DNA of 64,000 nt from Pseudomonas sp. Q2-TVG4-2 (lineage in GTDB: Bacteria > Pseudomonadota > Gammaproteobacteria > Pseudomonadales > Pseudomonadaceae), in NCBI RefSeq assembly GCF_013620795.1, contig NZ_LGLW01000004.1, positions 248,001 through 312,000 of the forward strand. Direction: 5' to 3'. Positions 56,777-64,000 of the stretch are shown piece after piece. Positions within the stretch are counted from its first letter, which is position 1, and each line of letters starts with the position of its first letter. The notes under the pieces were generated by a model. That model made no database searches. It saw only the letters and a list, made by a program, of their open reading frames with translations, and was not told the DNA's origin. Made by a program: the position numbers and the translations under genes.

Positions 56777-58777
56777 ATGTCCCTACCTCAGCATCACCTC
56801 GAACTGCTCAGCCCCGCGCGGGATGTGTCCATCGCCAAGGAGGCGATCCTGCATGGCGCCGATGCGGTGTACATCGGCGGGCCGAGTTTCGGTGCGCGGC
56901 ACAACGCTGAAAACAGCGTGGCGGACATTGCCGAACTGGTGACCTTCGCTCATCTGTTCCATGCGCGGGTGTTCGTCACCATCAACACCATCCTGCATGA
57001 CGATGAGCTGGAAGCGGCGCGGATGCTGATCTGGCAGCTCTACGAAATTGGCGTCGATGCGTTGATCGTGCAGGACATGGGGGTGATGGAGATGGACATC
57101 CCGCCGATCGAACTGCACGCCAGCACCCAGACCGACATTCGTACCCTGGAGCGGGCGAAATTCCTGTCCAAGGCCGGCTTCTCGCAGCTGGTCCTGGCCC
57201 GCGAGCTGAACCTGCAAGAGATCCACGCGATTGCCGATGAGGTGGATTCGGCCATCGAGTTCTTCATTCACGGCGCGCTGTGCGTGGCCTTTTCCGGCCA
57301 GTGCAATATTTCCCATGCGCAGACCGGGCGCAGCGCCAACCGCGGTGACTGCTCCCAGGCCTGCCGCCTGCCCTACACGCTGAAAGACGACCAGGGTCGG
57401 GTGGTCGCCTTCGACAAGCATCTGCTGTCGATGAAGGACAACAACCAGAGCGCCAACCTGCGTGCGCTGGTCGATGCTGGGGTGCGCTCGTTCAAGATCG
57501 AGGGGCGTTATAAGGATGTGAGCTACGTGAAGAACATCACCGCTTACTACCGCCAGCGCCTCGACGAAATCCTAGAAGACCGCACCGACCTGCAGCGCGC
57601 CTCCAGCGGCCGCACCGAGCATTTTTTCGTCCCGGATCCGGACAAGACCTTCCACCGTGGCAGCACCGATTACTTCGTCACTGACCGCAAGATCGACATT
57701 GGCGCGTTCGACTCGCCGACCTTCACCGGCCTCGCGGTGGGCGAAGTGCTCAAGGTCGGCAAGCATGACCTGACCGTCCAGACCCGCGAGCCGCTGTCCA
57801 ACGGTGACGGCCTCAATGTGCTGGTCAAGCGTGAGGTGGTGGGCTTCCGCGCCAGCGTGGTCGAGCCGCTGGGGCAATCAGAAGAGGAAGGCCAGGCGCT
57901 CTGGCAGTACCGCGTCGAACCCAACGAGATGCCCGCCGCGATCCGCCAGCTGCGCCCGAACCATCCGCTCAATCGCAACCTGGACCACAACTGGCAGCAG
58001 GCCTTACTGAAGACCTCTGCCGAGCGCCGCATTGGCGTGCGCTGGCTGGCCAGGCTGCGTGCGGATGAGCTTGACCTCCACGTGACCAGCGAGGAAGGCG
58101 CCTATGCCACCGTCTCGCTGACCGGCCCCTTCGGCGAAGCCAAGAAGCCCGAGCAAGTGCCCGGTCAGATCGCCGACCTGCTGAGCCAGTTGGGCACCAC
58201 GATCTACCACGCCGAAGAAGTGGATGTTGACGCACCACAGGCCTTTTTCATCCCCAATTCGCAACTCAAGGCCCTGCGCCGCGAGGCCATCGAGGCACTG
58301 ACCGCCGCGCGCGAAGTCATCCGCCCGCTGGGCAGCCGCAAGGCAGTCAGCGTGCCGCCGCCGGTCTATCCCGAATCGCACCTCTCCTTCCTCGCCAACG
58401 TCTACAACGAGAAGGCGCGCGCGTTCTACCAGCGCTACGGCGTTCAGTTGATCGACGCGGCCTACGAGGCCCACGAGGAAACCGGCGAGGTGCCGGTTAT
58501 GATCACCAAGCACTGCCTGCGCTTCTCCTTCAACCTCTGTCCGAAACAGGCCAAGGGCGTGACGGGCGTACGCACCAAGGTCGCGCCGATGCAGCTGGTG
58601 CATGGCGATGAAGTGCTGACCCTGAAATTCGACTGCAAACCCTGCGAGATGCACGTGATCGGCAAGATCAAGGGCAACATCCTAAATCTGCCGCAGCCGG
58701 GCAGCGCCGACAGCGTGGTCGGGCACATCACGCCGGCCGATCTGATGAAGACCATTCGCCACAAGCCGCACGCCTGA
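56777..58777 (+). CDS. rlhA: 23S rRNA 5-hydroxycytidine C2501 synthase (peptidase U32 family)
   Basis: 666 residues from the ATG at 56777, close to Escherichia coli RlhA (YdcP, about 650) and much longer than TrhP/YegQ (about 450). The U32 core is LELLSPARDVSIAKEAILHGADAVYIGGPSFGARH. The conserved cysteines are in GALCVAFSGQCNISHAQTGRSANRGDCSQACRLPY. More cysteines lie near the C terminus (NLCPKQAKGV and DCKPCEMHVIGKIKGN), as in the long form. RlhA hydroxylates C2501 of 23S rRNA; in E. coli the modification has been linked to iron and prephenate supply. The open frame extends to 56330 but that part is antisense or overlapping sequence. Confidence 0.9.
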   Translation: MSLPQHHLELLSPARDVSIAKEAILHGADAVYIGGPSFGARHNAENSVADIAELVTFAHLFHARVFVTINTILHDDELEAARMLIWQLYEIGVDALIVQDMGVMEMDIPPIELHASTQTDIRTLERAKFLSKAGFSQLVLARELNLQEIHAIADEVDSAIEFFIHGALCVAFSGQCNISHAQTGRSANRGDCSQACRLPYTLKDDQGRVVAFDKHLLSMKDNNQSANLRALVDAGVRSFKIEGRYKDVSYVKNITAYYRQRLDEILEDRTDLQRASSGRTEHFFVPDPDKTFHRGSTDYFVTDRKIDIGAFDSPTFTGLAVGEVLKVGKHDLTVQTREPLSNGDGLNVLVKREVVGFRASVVEPLGQSEEEGQALWQYRVEPNEMPAAIRQLRPNHPLNRNLDHNWQQALLKTSAERRIGVRWLARLRADELDLHVTSEEGAYATVSLTGPFGEAKKPEQVPGQIADLLSQLGTTIYHAEEVDVDAPQAFFIPNSQLKALRREAIEALTAAREVIRPLGSRKAVSVPPPVYPESHLSFLANVYNEKARAFYQRYGVQLIDAAYEAHEETGEVPVMITKHCLRFSFNLCPKQAKGVTGVRTKVAPMQLVHGDEVLTLKFDCKPCEMHVIGKIKGNILNLPQPGSADSVVGHITPADLMKTIRHKPHA

Positions 58778-58960
58778 GTAACACGCTTGCCCGAGATCCG
58801 GACGTCACCAGCGCGTCCGCGCCTCAACCAACTGCTGTTCCGCTCCGTAAAAACCTTGTGAGTCGAGGCCGCCGTCCGGTAGGTTCGATAGTGCCCGCGC
58901 AACTGGCGGGCCAGAACAATAACCGCGGCCTTCCCAGGCATGCCCTTGCAAGGAAACCCC

Positions 58961-59740
58961 ATGAGATCTCTGATTGCGGCCGGCGTCTTGCTAGCCAGCG
59001 GCGCGAGTTTCGCCGCACCCTCGAATTCGCTGCTCGATGACGTCCAACAGCGCGGAACCCTTAAGGTCTGCACCACCGGCGATTACAAGCCCTACACCTT
59101 CCTGCGCGACGACAAGCAGTACGAAGGCATCGATATTGCACTGGCCGAGTCGCTGGCCAAAACCCTTAACGTCAAGATCGAGTGGGTGCCGACCACCTGG
59201 AAAACGCTAATGCCGGACTTCCTTGCAGGCAACTGCGACATGGGCGTGGGCGGCATCTCGATTTCCCTTGAGCGACAGAAGAAAGCTTTCTTCAGCAACC
59301 CGATCACGGTGGACGGCAAGATTCCCTTCGTCCGTTGCGATGAGGTCGACAAGTACCAGACCATCGAACAGCTCAACCAACCGTCAGTGCGCCTGATCGA
59401 GCCACCGGGCGGCACCAACGAGGCCTTCGTTCATCGCGAGTTGCCCAAGGCACAGCTGGAGCTGTTCCACGACAACACGGTGATCTTCAAATCCGTCGCC
59501 GAGAACAAGGCCGACGTGATGATCACCGACGCCTCCGAAGCCCTGTACCAGCAACGTAACTACCCGACCCTGTGCGCGGTGAATGCCGATAAGCCGCTGC
59601 AATACAGCGAAAAGGCCTTCCTGTTGCCGCGCGACGATAGCGCCTTCAAGGCTTACGTCGATCAGTGGCTGCACCTGACCAAGGCGACCGGCGAGTATCA
59701 ACGCATCGCCGACAAGTGGCTGGCCAAGCCGGGCGAGTGA
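58961..59740 (+). CDS. pheC: cyclohexadienyl dehydratase (PheC-like) or related periplasmic binding protein
   Basis: 259 residues from the ATG at 58961 with AAGGAAA upstream. A signal peptide (LIAAGVLLASGASFAA) is followed by an SBP_bac_3 fold. It resembles Pseudomonas PheC along its length: VCTTGDYKPYTFLRDDKQYEG, TTWKTLMPDFLAGN, GGISISLERQKKAFFS, PPGGTNEAF and ITDASEALYQQ, in which the Glu aligns with the catalytic Glu of PheC. PheC dehydrates prephenate or arogenate in the periplasm. A binding-protein role cannot be excluded, but no ABC genes adjoin. Its neighbour rlhA belongs to a pathway linked to prephenate. Confidence 0.75.
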   Translation: MRSLIAAGVLLASGASFAAPSNSLLDDVQQRGTLKVCTTGDYKPYTFLRDDKQYEGIDIALAESLAKTLNVKIEWVPTTWKTLMPDFLAGNCDMGVGGISISLERQKKAFFSNPITVDGKIPFVRCDEVDKYQTIEQLNQPSVRLIEPPGGTNEAFVHRELPKAQLELFHDNTVIFKSVAENKADVMITDASEALYQQRNYPTLCAVNADKPLQYSEKAFLLPRDDSAFKAYVDQWLHLTKATGEYQRIADKWLAKPGE

Positions 59741-59753
59741 CGAAACAGCGAGC

Positions 59754-59782
59754 CGCTCGGGACACAAACCATGTCCCGAGCG
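59754..59782 (+). terminator. hairpin after pheC
   Basis: CGCTCGGGACA (59754-59764) pairs perfectly with TGTCCCGAGCG (59772-59782) around a seven-base loop, 14 bases after the stop. It is a strong stem without a T-run, so it may be a terminator or a 3' stabiliser. Confidence 0.7.
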
Positions 59783-59898
59783 CTTGCGAAAGCACAGCCA
59801 GAACCAGGCATAGAGAATGACGACGGCAAAACTTTGCTCGCGCCGGGGCGTCAGGTTGGAAATAATCGCAACCCGTCCCCGACACAAGAAGGATCGAT

Positions 59899-60315
59899 AT
59901 GCATAGCTGGCCGACCCGCTGGATAACCGCCGTGCTCTTCGCCCTGGCTGTGGCCGGCTGTACCACGCCCCTACCGATCCAGGAACCGCCGCCGCCCGCG
60001 GAACCTCCCACAGCCCCTGCCGAACACATCGGATCCGGCGAGGCGTCCTATTACGGCAGCTTTCATCAGGGCAAGCTGACCGCCAATGGCGAACGATTCG
60101 ATCAGGCGTCACTCACGGCGGCTCACCGCACGTTGCCCTTCGGCACCCGTGTGAAAGTCACCAATACCCGCAACGGCAAAAGCGTGGTGGTGCGCATCAA
60201 CGATCGCGGCCCCTACGCGCGCGGACGGATTATCGACCTATCGAAGTCGGCCTTTCAGCGCATCGGCGACGCCAAACGCGGCGTGATCCCGGTGCGCCTC
60301 GAGAAGGTTGATTAA
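59899..60315 (+). CDS. RlpA-like lipoprotein (double-psi beta-barrel)
   Basis: 138 residues, starting after AGAAGGATCG. The lipobox is LAVAGC, followed by a Pro-rich linker and the DPBB domain: GEASYYGSFHQGKLTANGER, AHRTLPFGTRVKVTNTRNGK and VVVRINDRGPYARGRIIDLS. The catalytic Asp of the RlpA fold is in NDRGP. It lacks the C-terminal SPOR domain of full RlpA, so it is a short stand-alone member, possibly acting on denuded peptidoglycan. Confidence 0.9.
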   Translation: MHSWPTRWITAVLFALAVAGCTTPLPIQEPPPPAEPPTAPAEHIGSGEASYYGSFHQGKLTANGERFDQASLTAAHRTLPFGTRVKVTNTRNGKSVVVRINDRGPYARGRIIDLSKSAFQRIGDAKRGVIPVRLEKVD

Positions 60316-60437
60316 CGGATCTCTCTAAATCAGCAAGTCGTGGCCGCGGTCGGGCGCTTTGTCGAGCCAGTAATCCCGACGACGAGCAACCGAGATGGAA
60401 AGCGATTTACGATTCCACCTCGGACTCTCGCATCTCC

Positions 60438-61625
60438 CTATAACGCAGCCGTCTCCACTGGCCTGGCGAATCGATAGGTCGCGAAGCAGCACAACATCAG
60501 CCCGCTAACGGCAAGCAGCCCGCCGACGATACCGATATGGGCCAGCCCCAGGTGACTGGTCACCAGACTGCCGAGCAGAGCGCCACCACCGATGCCGACG
60601 TTGTAGATACCAGAGAACATGGCCATAGCGACGTCGGTCGCATCGGAGCCCAGGTTCAACACCTTTGTCTGCAGCGCCAGACCGAAGCACATCCCGGCGA
60701 TTCCCCAGACCATCACCAGCACGCCTAGCAACGAGCTGTCGCGTGCGGCGGGGAGCAACAGCAGCAGACAGGCCGCCATGACCGAAATCGCCGCAATCAG
60801 AAAGCCCTTCGGGTAGCGGCCGCTGTAGCGACTGAAGAGCACCGAGCCAAGGATGCCCGCGCCGCCGAAGAGCAACAGCAGCCCTGTCGTCATCTCGCCG
60901 CTGAGGTGCGCGATGGTCTGGGCGAAGGGTTCGATATAGGTGTAAGCGGTGAACTGCGCTGTGATCACCAACGCGGTCAGCACGTAAGCGGCCACCAGCG
61001 GCGGACGCTTGAACAGCACCGGCAGGCTGCGCAGCGATCCGGAATTCTGGCTCGGCAGCAACGGCAAGGTACGCGCCAGAACCACAATCACCAACGCTGC
61101 GATCCCAGCGATGGACAGGAACGTCGTCCGCCAGCCGAGTGCTTCACCCACTACGCGACCCAGCGGAATGCCCAACACCATCGCCAGTGCGCTGCCAGTC
61201 GCCAACAGACCCAGCGCCTGAGCCTGCTTGCCTTCAGGGGCGACACGGACGGCCAACGATGCGGTTATCGACCAGAACACCGCGTGCGCCAGCGCGATGC
61301 CGATCCGGCTGAGCATCAGCATGCCGAAGCTCGAGGCCATGCTCGACACCAGATGACTACAAATAAACACCACGAAGACGAACATCAGCAGCGTGCGACG
61401 CTCGACATTGCGCGTCAACAGCATCATCGGCAACGACATCAGCGCGACCACCCAGGCGTAGATGGTAAGCATCAGGCCGACCTGGGATGGCCGCATATCG
61501 AACGAGCGTCCGATATCACTGAGCAAGGCGACCGGGACGAACTCGGTCGTGTTGAAAATGAAAGCAGCAAGGGCCAGTGCAACAACACTGAGCCAACTCC
61601 CAGGGTGGGCGTTCGATTCGTTCAT
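60438..61625 (-). CDS. MFS efflux transporter, SotB/AraJ-like
   Basis: 395 residues from the ATG at 61625 ([20 protein letters not shown]), with 12 membrane helices. [18 protein letters not shown] is the start of the DHA1 sugar-efflux group (SotB, YdhP, AraJ). [18 protein letters not shown] is motif C, and [17 protein letters not shown] a conserved C-half stretch. These exporters remove sugars or drugs. The open frame runs on to 61724, but there is no site for a longer start. Confidence 0.88.
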   Translation of the reverse strand: MNESNAHPGSWLSVVALALAAFIFNTTEFVPVALLSDIGRSFDMRPSQVGLMLTIYAWVVALMSLPMMLLTRNVERRTLLMFVFVVFICSHLVSSMASSFGMLMLSRIGIALAHAVFWSITASLAVRVAPEGKQAQALGLLATGSALAMVLGIPLGRVVGEALGWRTTFLSIAGIAALVIVVLARTLPLLPSQNSGSLRSLPVLFKRPPLVAAYVLTALVITAQFTAYTYIEPFAQTIAHLSGEMTTGLLLLFGGAGILGSVLFSRYSGRYPKGFLIAAISVMAACLLLLLPAARDSSLLGVLVMVWGIAGMCFGLALQTKVLNLGSDATDVAMAMFSGIYNVGIGGGALLGSLVTSHLGLAHIGIVGGLLAVSGLMLCCFATYRFARPVETAAL

Positions 61626-61946
61626 GTAGACAGGTCTGATTGCGGTGCACTCGTGAATGAGAGGCCGCATGGCACCCCGGCAACGAATGGCGATTGGAAG
61701 ATGGCAAGCCGCCTGAAAAACCACAACGCAGTCGCACCGCCACTTCGAAAGCGCGGGGGATCGTTCAAAAAACAGAGGATGTGTTTCAGGCGGAAGGTCT
61801 GAGCGGCGCGGATTCTACGCCTGCGGCAGGACCCTGTCAGGTGCCGGAGATGGCTGGCGACCAATGGCAGCTGCGCCCCGCAACAGCGCCCCGGAACGAG
61901 GCTTTTCGAGGCGCTGTGGTGTAGCAGTCAGTTTGTGGGGCCGTAA
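61626..61946. other. intergenic stretch without a supported gene
   Basis: About 320 bases between the MFS gene and the following lipoprotein gene. No family-like frame, hairpin with T-run or repeat copy was found. Confidence 0.5.
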
Positions 61947-62390
61947 TTACTGGTTGAAGTAGGCTCGCGCGCGCGCCACTTCAGCAGCGGTTGGTATGTA
62001 GCTGATCCACTGGTCCTGCTCGTTCTTCTTGTAGCGCACCACGCCCTCGGCCACATCGAACTCGTAGAACGGATAGACCTCACGCAGGTTGTAGAAGGCG
62101 GCGGGCGCGAAAAACAGGATGTCCGCGACCAGGTAGCCGCTGTTGAACTTGAGCGGGATCAGCCCGTACATGGGCTCCATGCCTTCCTGCGTGGCGCGGA
62201 AGCGGTACTGGCCGAAGCTGGTGGTTTTGTAGGTTTTGCTGACCGGGCTTTTCAACATCAGCGGCGCGTCATCGTTGATCTTTACCGCCAGTGTGGGATC
62301 GCTGGAGCGCAGCGAGGTTGTGGCGGTGCAGGCAGAGAGCAGTGCGGCGAACAGCGGCAGCGCCAGGAGTTGCTTGGCTTTCATTTTCAT
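61947..62390 (-). CDS. lipoprotein of unknown function
   Basis: 147 residues. Signal peptide and lipobox are QLLALPLFAALLSACTAT. The mature part (FGQYRFRATQEGMEPMYG, YLVADILFFAPAAFYNLREV) includes one hydrophobic segment, and it ends PTAAEVARARAYFNQ. The MxMKAK start has AAGGGAATGAAA upstream. It is a small pseudomonad-type lipoprotein that I cannot assign further. Confidence 0.8.
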   Translation of the reverse strand: MKMKAKQLLALPLFAALLSACTATTSLRSSDPTLAVKINDDAPLMLKSPVSKTYKTTSFGQYRFRATQEGMEPMYGLIPLKFNSGYLVADILFFAPAAFYNLREVYPFYEFDVAEGVVRYKKNEQDQWISYIPTAAEVARARAYFNQ

Positions 62391-62570
62391 TCCCTTGCAG
62401 AGTCAAAGACAGACGGCCTCGTTCACGAGGCAGAGCTGATCTGATGGCCGTCCATTGCGGGCGGCACTATAGGGCAAGACCCTTTGATAGCCAAGCGCCA
62501 GCTACTAGCAACGAAATGCACGCTGAGCCGGGGCAGCGCGTGTGAGCGGTGCTGCCAGCGGGGCGCGATC

Positions 62571-63170
62571 TCAGCCTTCCGCTTCCTGTCGCAGCGCCTC
62601 GAGCAGCGTCTGCTCCGACTGCACGCCGGAAAACAGCCGCTCGCCAATCAGGATGGTCGGCACCGCCTGGACGCCCATGCGCTCTGCAAGCAAGAGCGCC
62701 TGCTGGTGTTGAGTCCGGTAGCGTCGTTGCTCCAATGCCGACCTGAACGATGCCTGATCCAGCCCCACCTCGGTCGCCAGCTGCGTCAGAACCTCAACGT
62801 CGCCAATGTCGCGGTCTTCCTGAAAGAAGGCCTTGAGTACCCGATCGTTGTAGGCGTTGCCCCTGCCCTGTTCCTGCGCGAATTGATAGCCCTCCCACGC
62901 GAGCCCGGTATGCGGCTGTGGTGAGATGGAGGGCAACTTGAGCGTGACACCGTGCCTCTCGGCTACCGGATACACCGATTGCGGCCAAATCGATTGCAAA
63001 TAAGCGTCTTCGGGTCGCAAGGTCTCGGCGGGATAAGGACGCAGCTCGAACGGCATCCATTGCAGCTCCACCTCCGCGCCCGACGCTGTGATCGCATCCA
63101 GCAGGGGTTTCTCCGCGATCATGCAGAAAGGGCAGACGAAGTCCGACCAGACCTTCACTTCAATCGCCAT
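62571..63170 (-). CDS. DsbA-family oxidoreductase (FrnE-like)
   Basis: 199 residues without a signal peptide, so it is cytoplasmic. The thioredoxin active site is FVCPFCMIAEKPL (CPFC). PFELRPYPAETLRPEDAYL is typical of the FrnE/DSBA-like group. VQAVPTILIGERLFSGVQSEQTLLEAL holds the cis-Pro (VPT) loop. It may act as a thiol-disulfide oxidoreductase or a 2-hydroxychromene isomerase-like enzyme. Strong helix-rich insertion as in the family. Confidence 0.9.
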   Translation of the reverse strand: MAIEVKVWSDFVCPFCMIAEKPLLDAITASGAEVELQWMPFELRPYPAETLRPEDAYLQSIWPQSVYPVAERHGVTLKLPSISPQPHTGLAWEGYQFAQEQGRGNAYNDRVLKAFFQEDRDIGDVEVLTQLATEVGLDQASFRSALEQRRYRTQHQQALLLAERMGVQAVPTILIGERLFSGVQSEQTLLEALRQEAEG

Positions 63171-63597
63171 CGCTTCACTCCTCGTTATCTATGATCTGGT
63201 TCGCTCCAGGCGACAAGGCCGTGTCCAGTGAGAGCTTGTCACAGTTGGCCAGCCAGCCGACCTGTCGTATCTGACGCGCCTGTTGATGCGACCACGGCTA
63301 GCCGGTGTTGACTCCGTGAAACGTGATCGGAGCACTACGTCGCTGTATCGGCTGGAGTGGAATGGCTGACGTGACGAGCGCACTGCCCCATCGAAATCGC
63401 GGTTGTTGGCATCTCGGACGGCTCTGAATCATCAGGTCACCACACCTTACGGAACCATTGAGCCCGGCCTCCGACCCAACAATCAGGACGCTCATATTCG
63501 CCCCCAAGCGATACGCACCCCCCGAGCTCGCGGCAGACAGCCGCACTGCCACGTTCCTGTACCGCAGCCAGACCTGCACGAAAACCAAGGTGAAGTC
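63171..63597. other. intergenic stretch without a supported gene
   Basis: 427 bases between divergent genes. Open frames on the minus strand have no ribosome-binding site and no family-like sequence. The promoters of both flanking genes should lie here, but no clear -10/-35 pair stands out. Confidence 0.5.
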
Positions 63598-64000
63598 ATG
63601 ACGCAGATTCTCATAGCAGCCTTTGATCGCTACGCCGAAGCCGAGCAGGTCAAGGCCGAACTCCTGACCAAGGGTGTGGCCAGCGATGCCATCCAGCTAT
63701 CCGCATCCTTCAACCCCGCCACCGTCGACAGCAGCCGGGTGGAAGTGATCGGGGAGGAGCCTGATGACGACGCTACCGTCGCCGAAAAACTCGGCAGCTT
63801 CTTTCACAAGGTCTTCGGCGACGATGCGAGCAAACACGCCGGTCGCTATCCAGAGGCGGCCCGACGCGGCTCGACAGTGGTCACCGTCACGGTGAGTGAC
63901 GAGGGGTTGGTGTCGATGGTCGAGCAAGTGATGGAGCGAAACGGTGCCATCGACGTCGACGAGCGCAGCACCAGCTGGGGCGATACAGATGCAACGCCAG
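63598..64000 (+). CDS. YflT-like general stress domain protein, 3' end outside the window
   Basis: The frame opens with an ATG at 63598 (CAAGGTGAAGTC upstream) and is still open at the end of the window, at least 134 residues. The first part (MTQILIAAFDRYAEAEQVKA, ELLTKGVASDAIQLSA) resembles the heat-induced stress protein YflT/general stress protein 17M domain. The middle has a long acidic stretch, and a second alpha-beta element (STVVTVTVSDEGLVSMVEQVMERNGAIDVDER) follows. Its role in bacteria is not well defined. Confidence 0.7.
   Translation, partial: MTQILIAAFDRYAEAEQVKAELLTKGVASDAIQLSASFNPATVDSSRVEVIGEEPDDDATVAEKLGSFFHKVFGDDASKHAGRYPEAARRGSTVVTVTVSDEGLVSMVEQVMERNGAIDVDERSTSWGDTDATP

Overview
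The window reads as chromosome of a high-GC Pseudomonas-type gammaproteobacterium, most likely of the stutzeri group (Stutzerimonas). This rests on GacS, an NrdA with two ATP cones, the RstAB-type and PirRS-type two-component pairs, RlhA, PheC and Pseudomonas-style REP/REPIN hairpins; the species call is an inference. No rRNA, tRNA, CRISPR array, intact insertion sequence or prophage was seen.

Layout. 1-6.2 kb: a truncated gamma-glutamyltransferase, gacS, a TRIC-family channel and an ArgP-type LysR gene. 6.2-9.6 kb: a REPIN, a phosphopantetheinyl transferase and an RstAB-like two-component pair. 9.6-14.9 kb: class Ia ribonucleotide reductase nrdA-nrdB, whose leader carries three NrdR-box-like palindromes and one perfect DnaA box. 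14.9-20.7 kb: an accessory segment with AT-rich orphan membrane proteins, a pentapeptide-repeat protein and a PD-(D/E)xK-like protein. It is peppered with copies of a GGGGACAGATTTATTT motif and related debris, then a divergent MerR/class IV aminotransferase pair. 20.8-24.4 kb: an EamA exporter, a decayed duplicate of a LysR 3' end, the intact LysR gene and an azoreductase.

24.4-27.4 kb: a compact minus-strand operon of a Tmm-type flavin monooxygenase, a ten-helix DMT permease, a small winged-helix-like protein and an unusually small 36-residue membrane protein. 27.9-36.9 kb: a GNAT enzyme, a TRAP transporter (dctPQM) with overlapping genes, a methyltransferase, an SRPBCC protein, and two divergent regulator/oxidoreductase pairs (LysR/quinone reductase and HxlR/PRISE reductase). 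37-40 kb: a TrmH/SpoU RNA methyltransferase, a GTGGC tandem repeat beside a frameshifted TfoX-domain pseudogene, and a MerR-controlled cluster with a classical 19-bp-spacer promoter and an internally deleted flavodoxin gene. 40-45.3 kb: a GntR regulator divergent from an amidohydrolase and a MatC-like permease across a long perfect inverted repeat, then an HBM-type chemoreceptor.

45.4-50 kb: a cupin protein, a SnoaL pseudogene, a DJ-1/PfpI protein, small proteins, two lipoproteins and a CAP protein. 50-56.6 kb: an iron-uptake module made of a PirRS-like two-component system, a CirA-like TonB receptor, and DUF3649, PepSY and DUF3325 membrane proteins, with Fur-like sites and an internal terminator. 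56.7-64 kb: rlhA, a PheC-like protein, an RlpA-like lipoprotein, an MFS exporter, a lipoprotein, a DsbA-family protein and a truncated stress-protein gene.

Most of the sequence is ordinary core or niche metabolism. The parts that most deserve a second look are the tmm operon with its two tiny partner genes, the island behind nrdB, and the number of recently broken genes.
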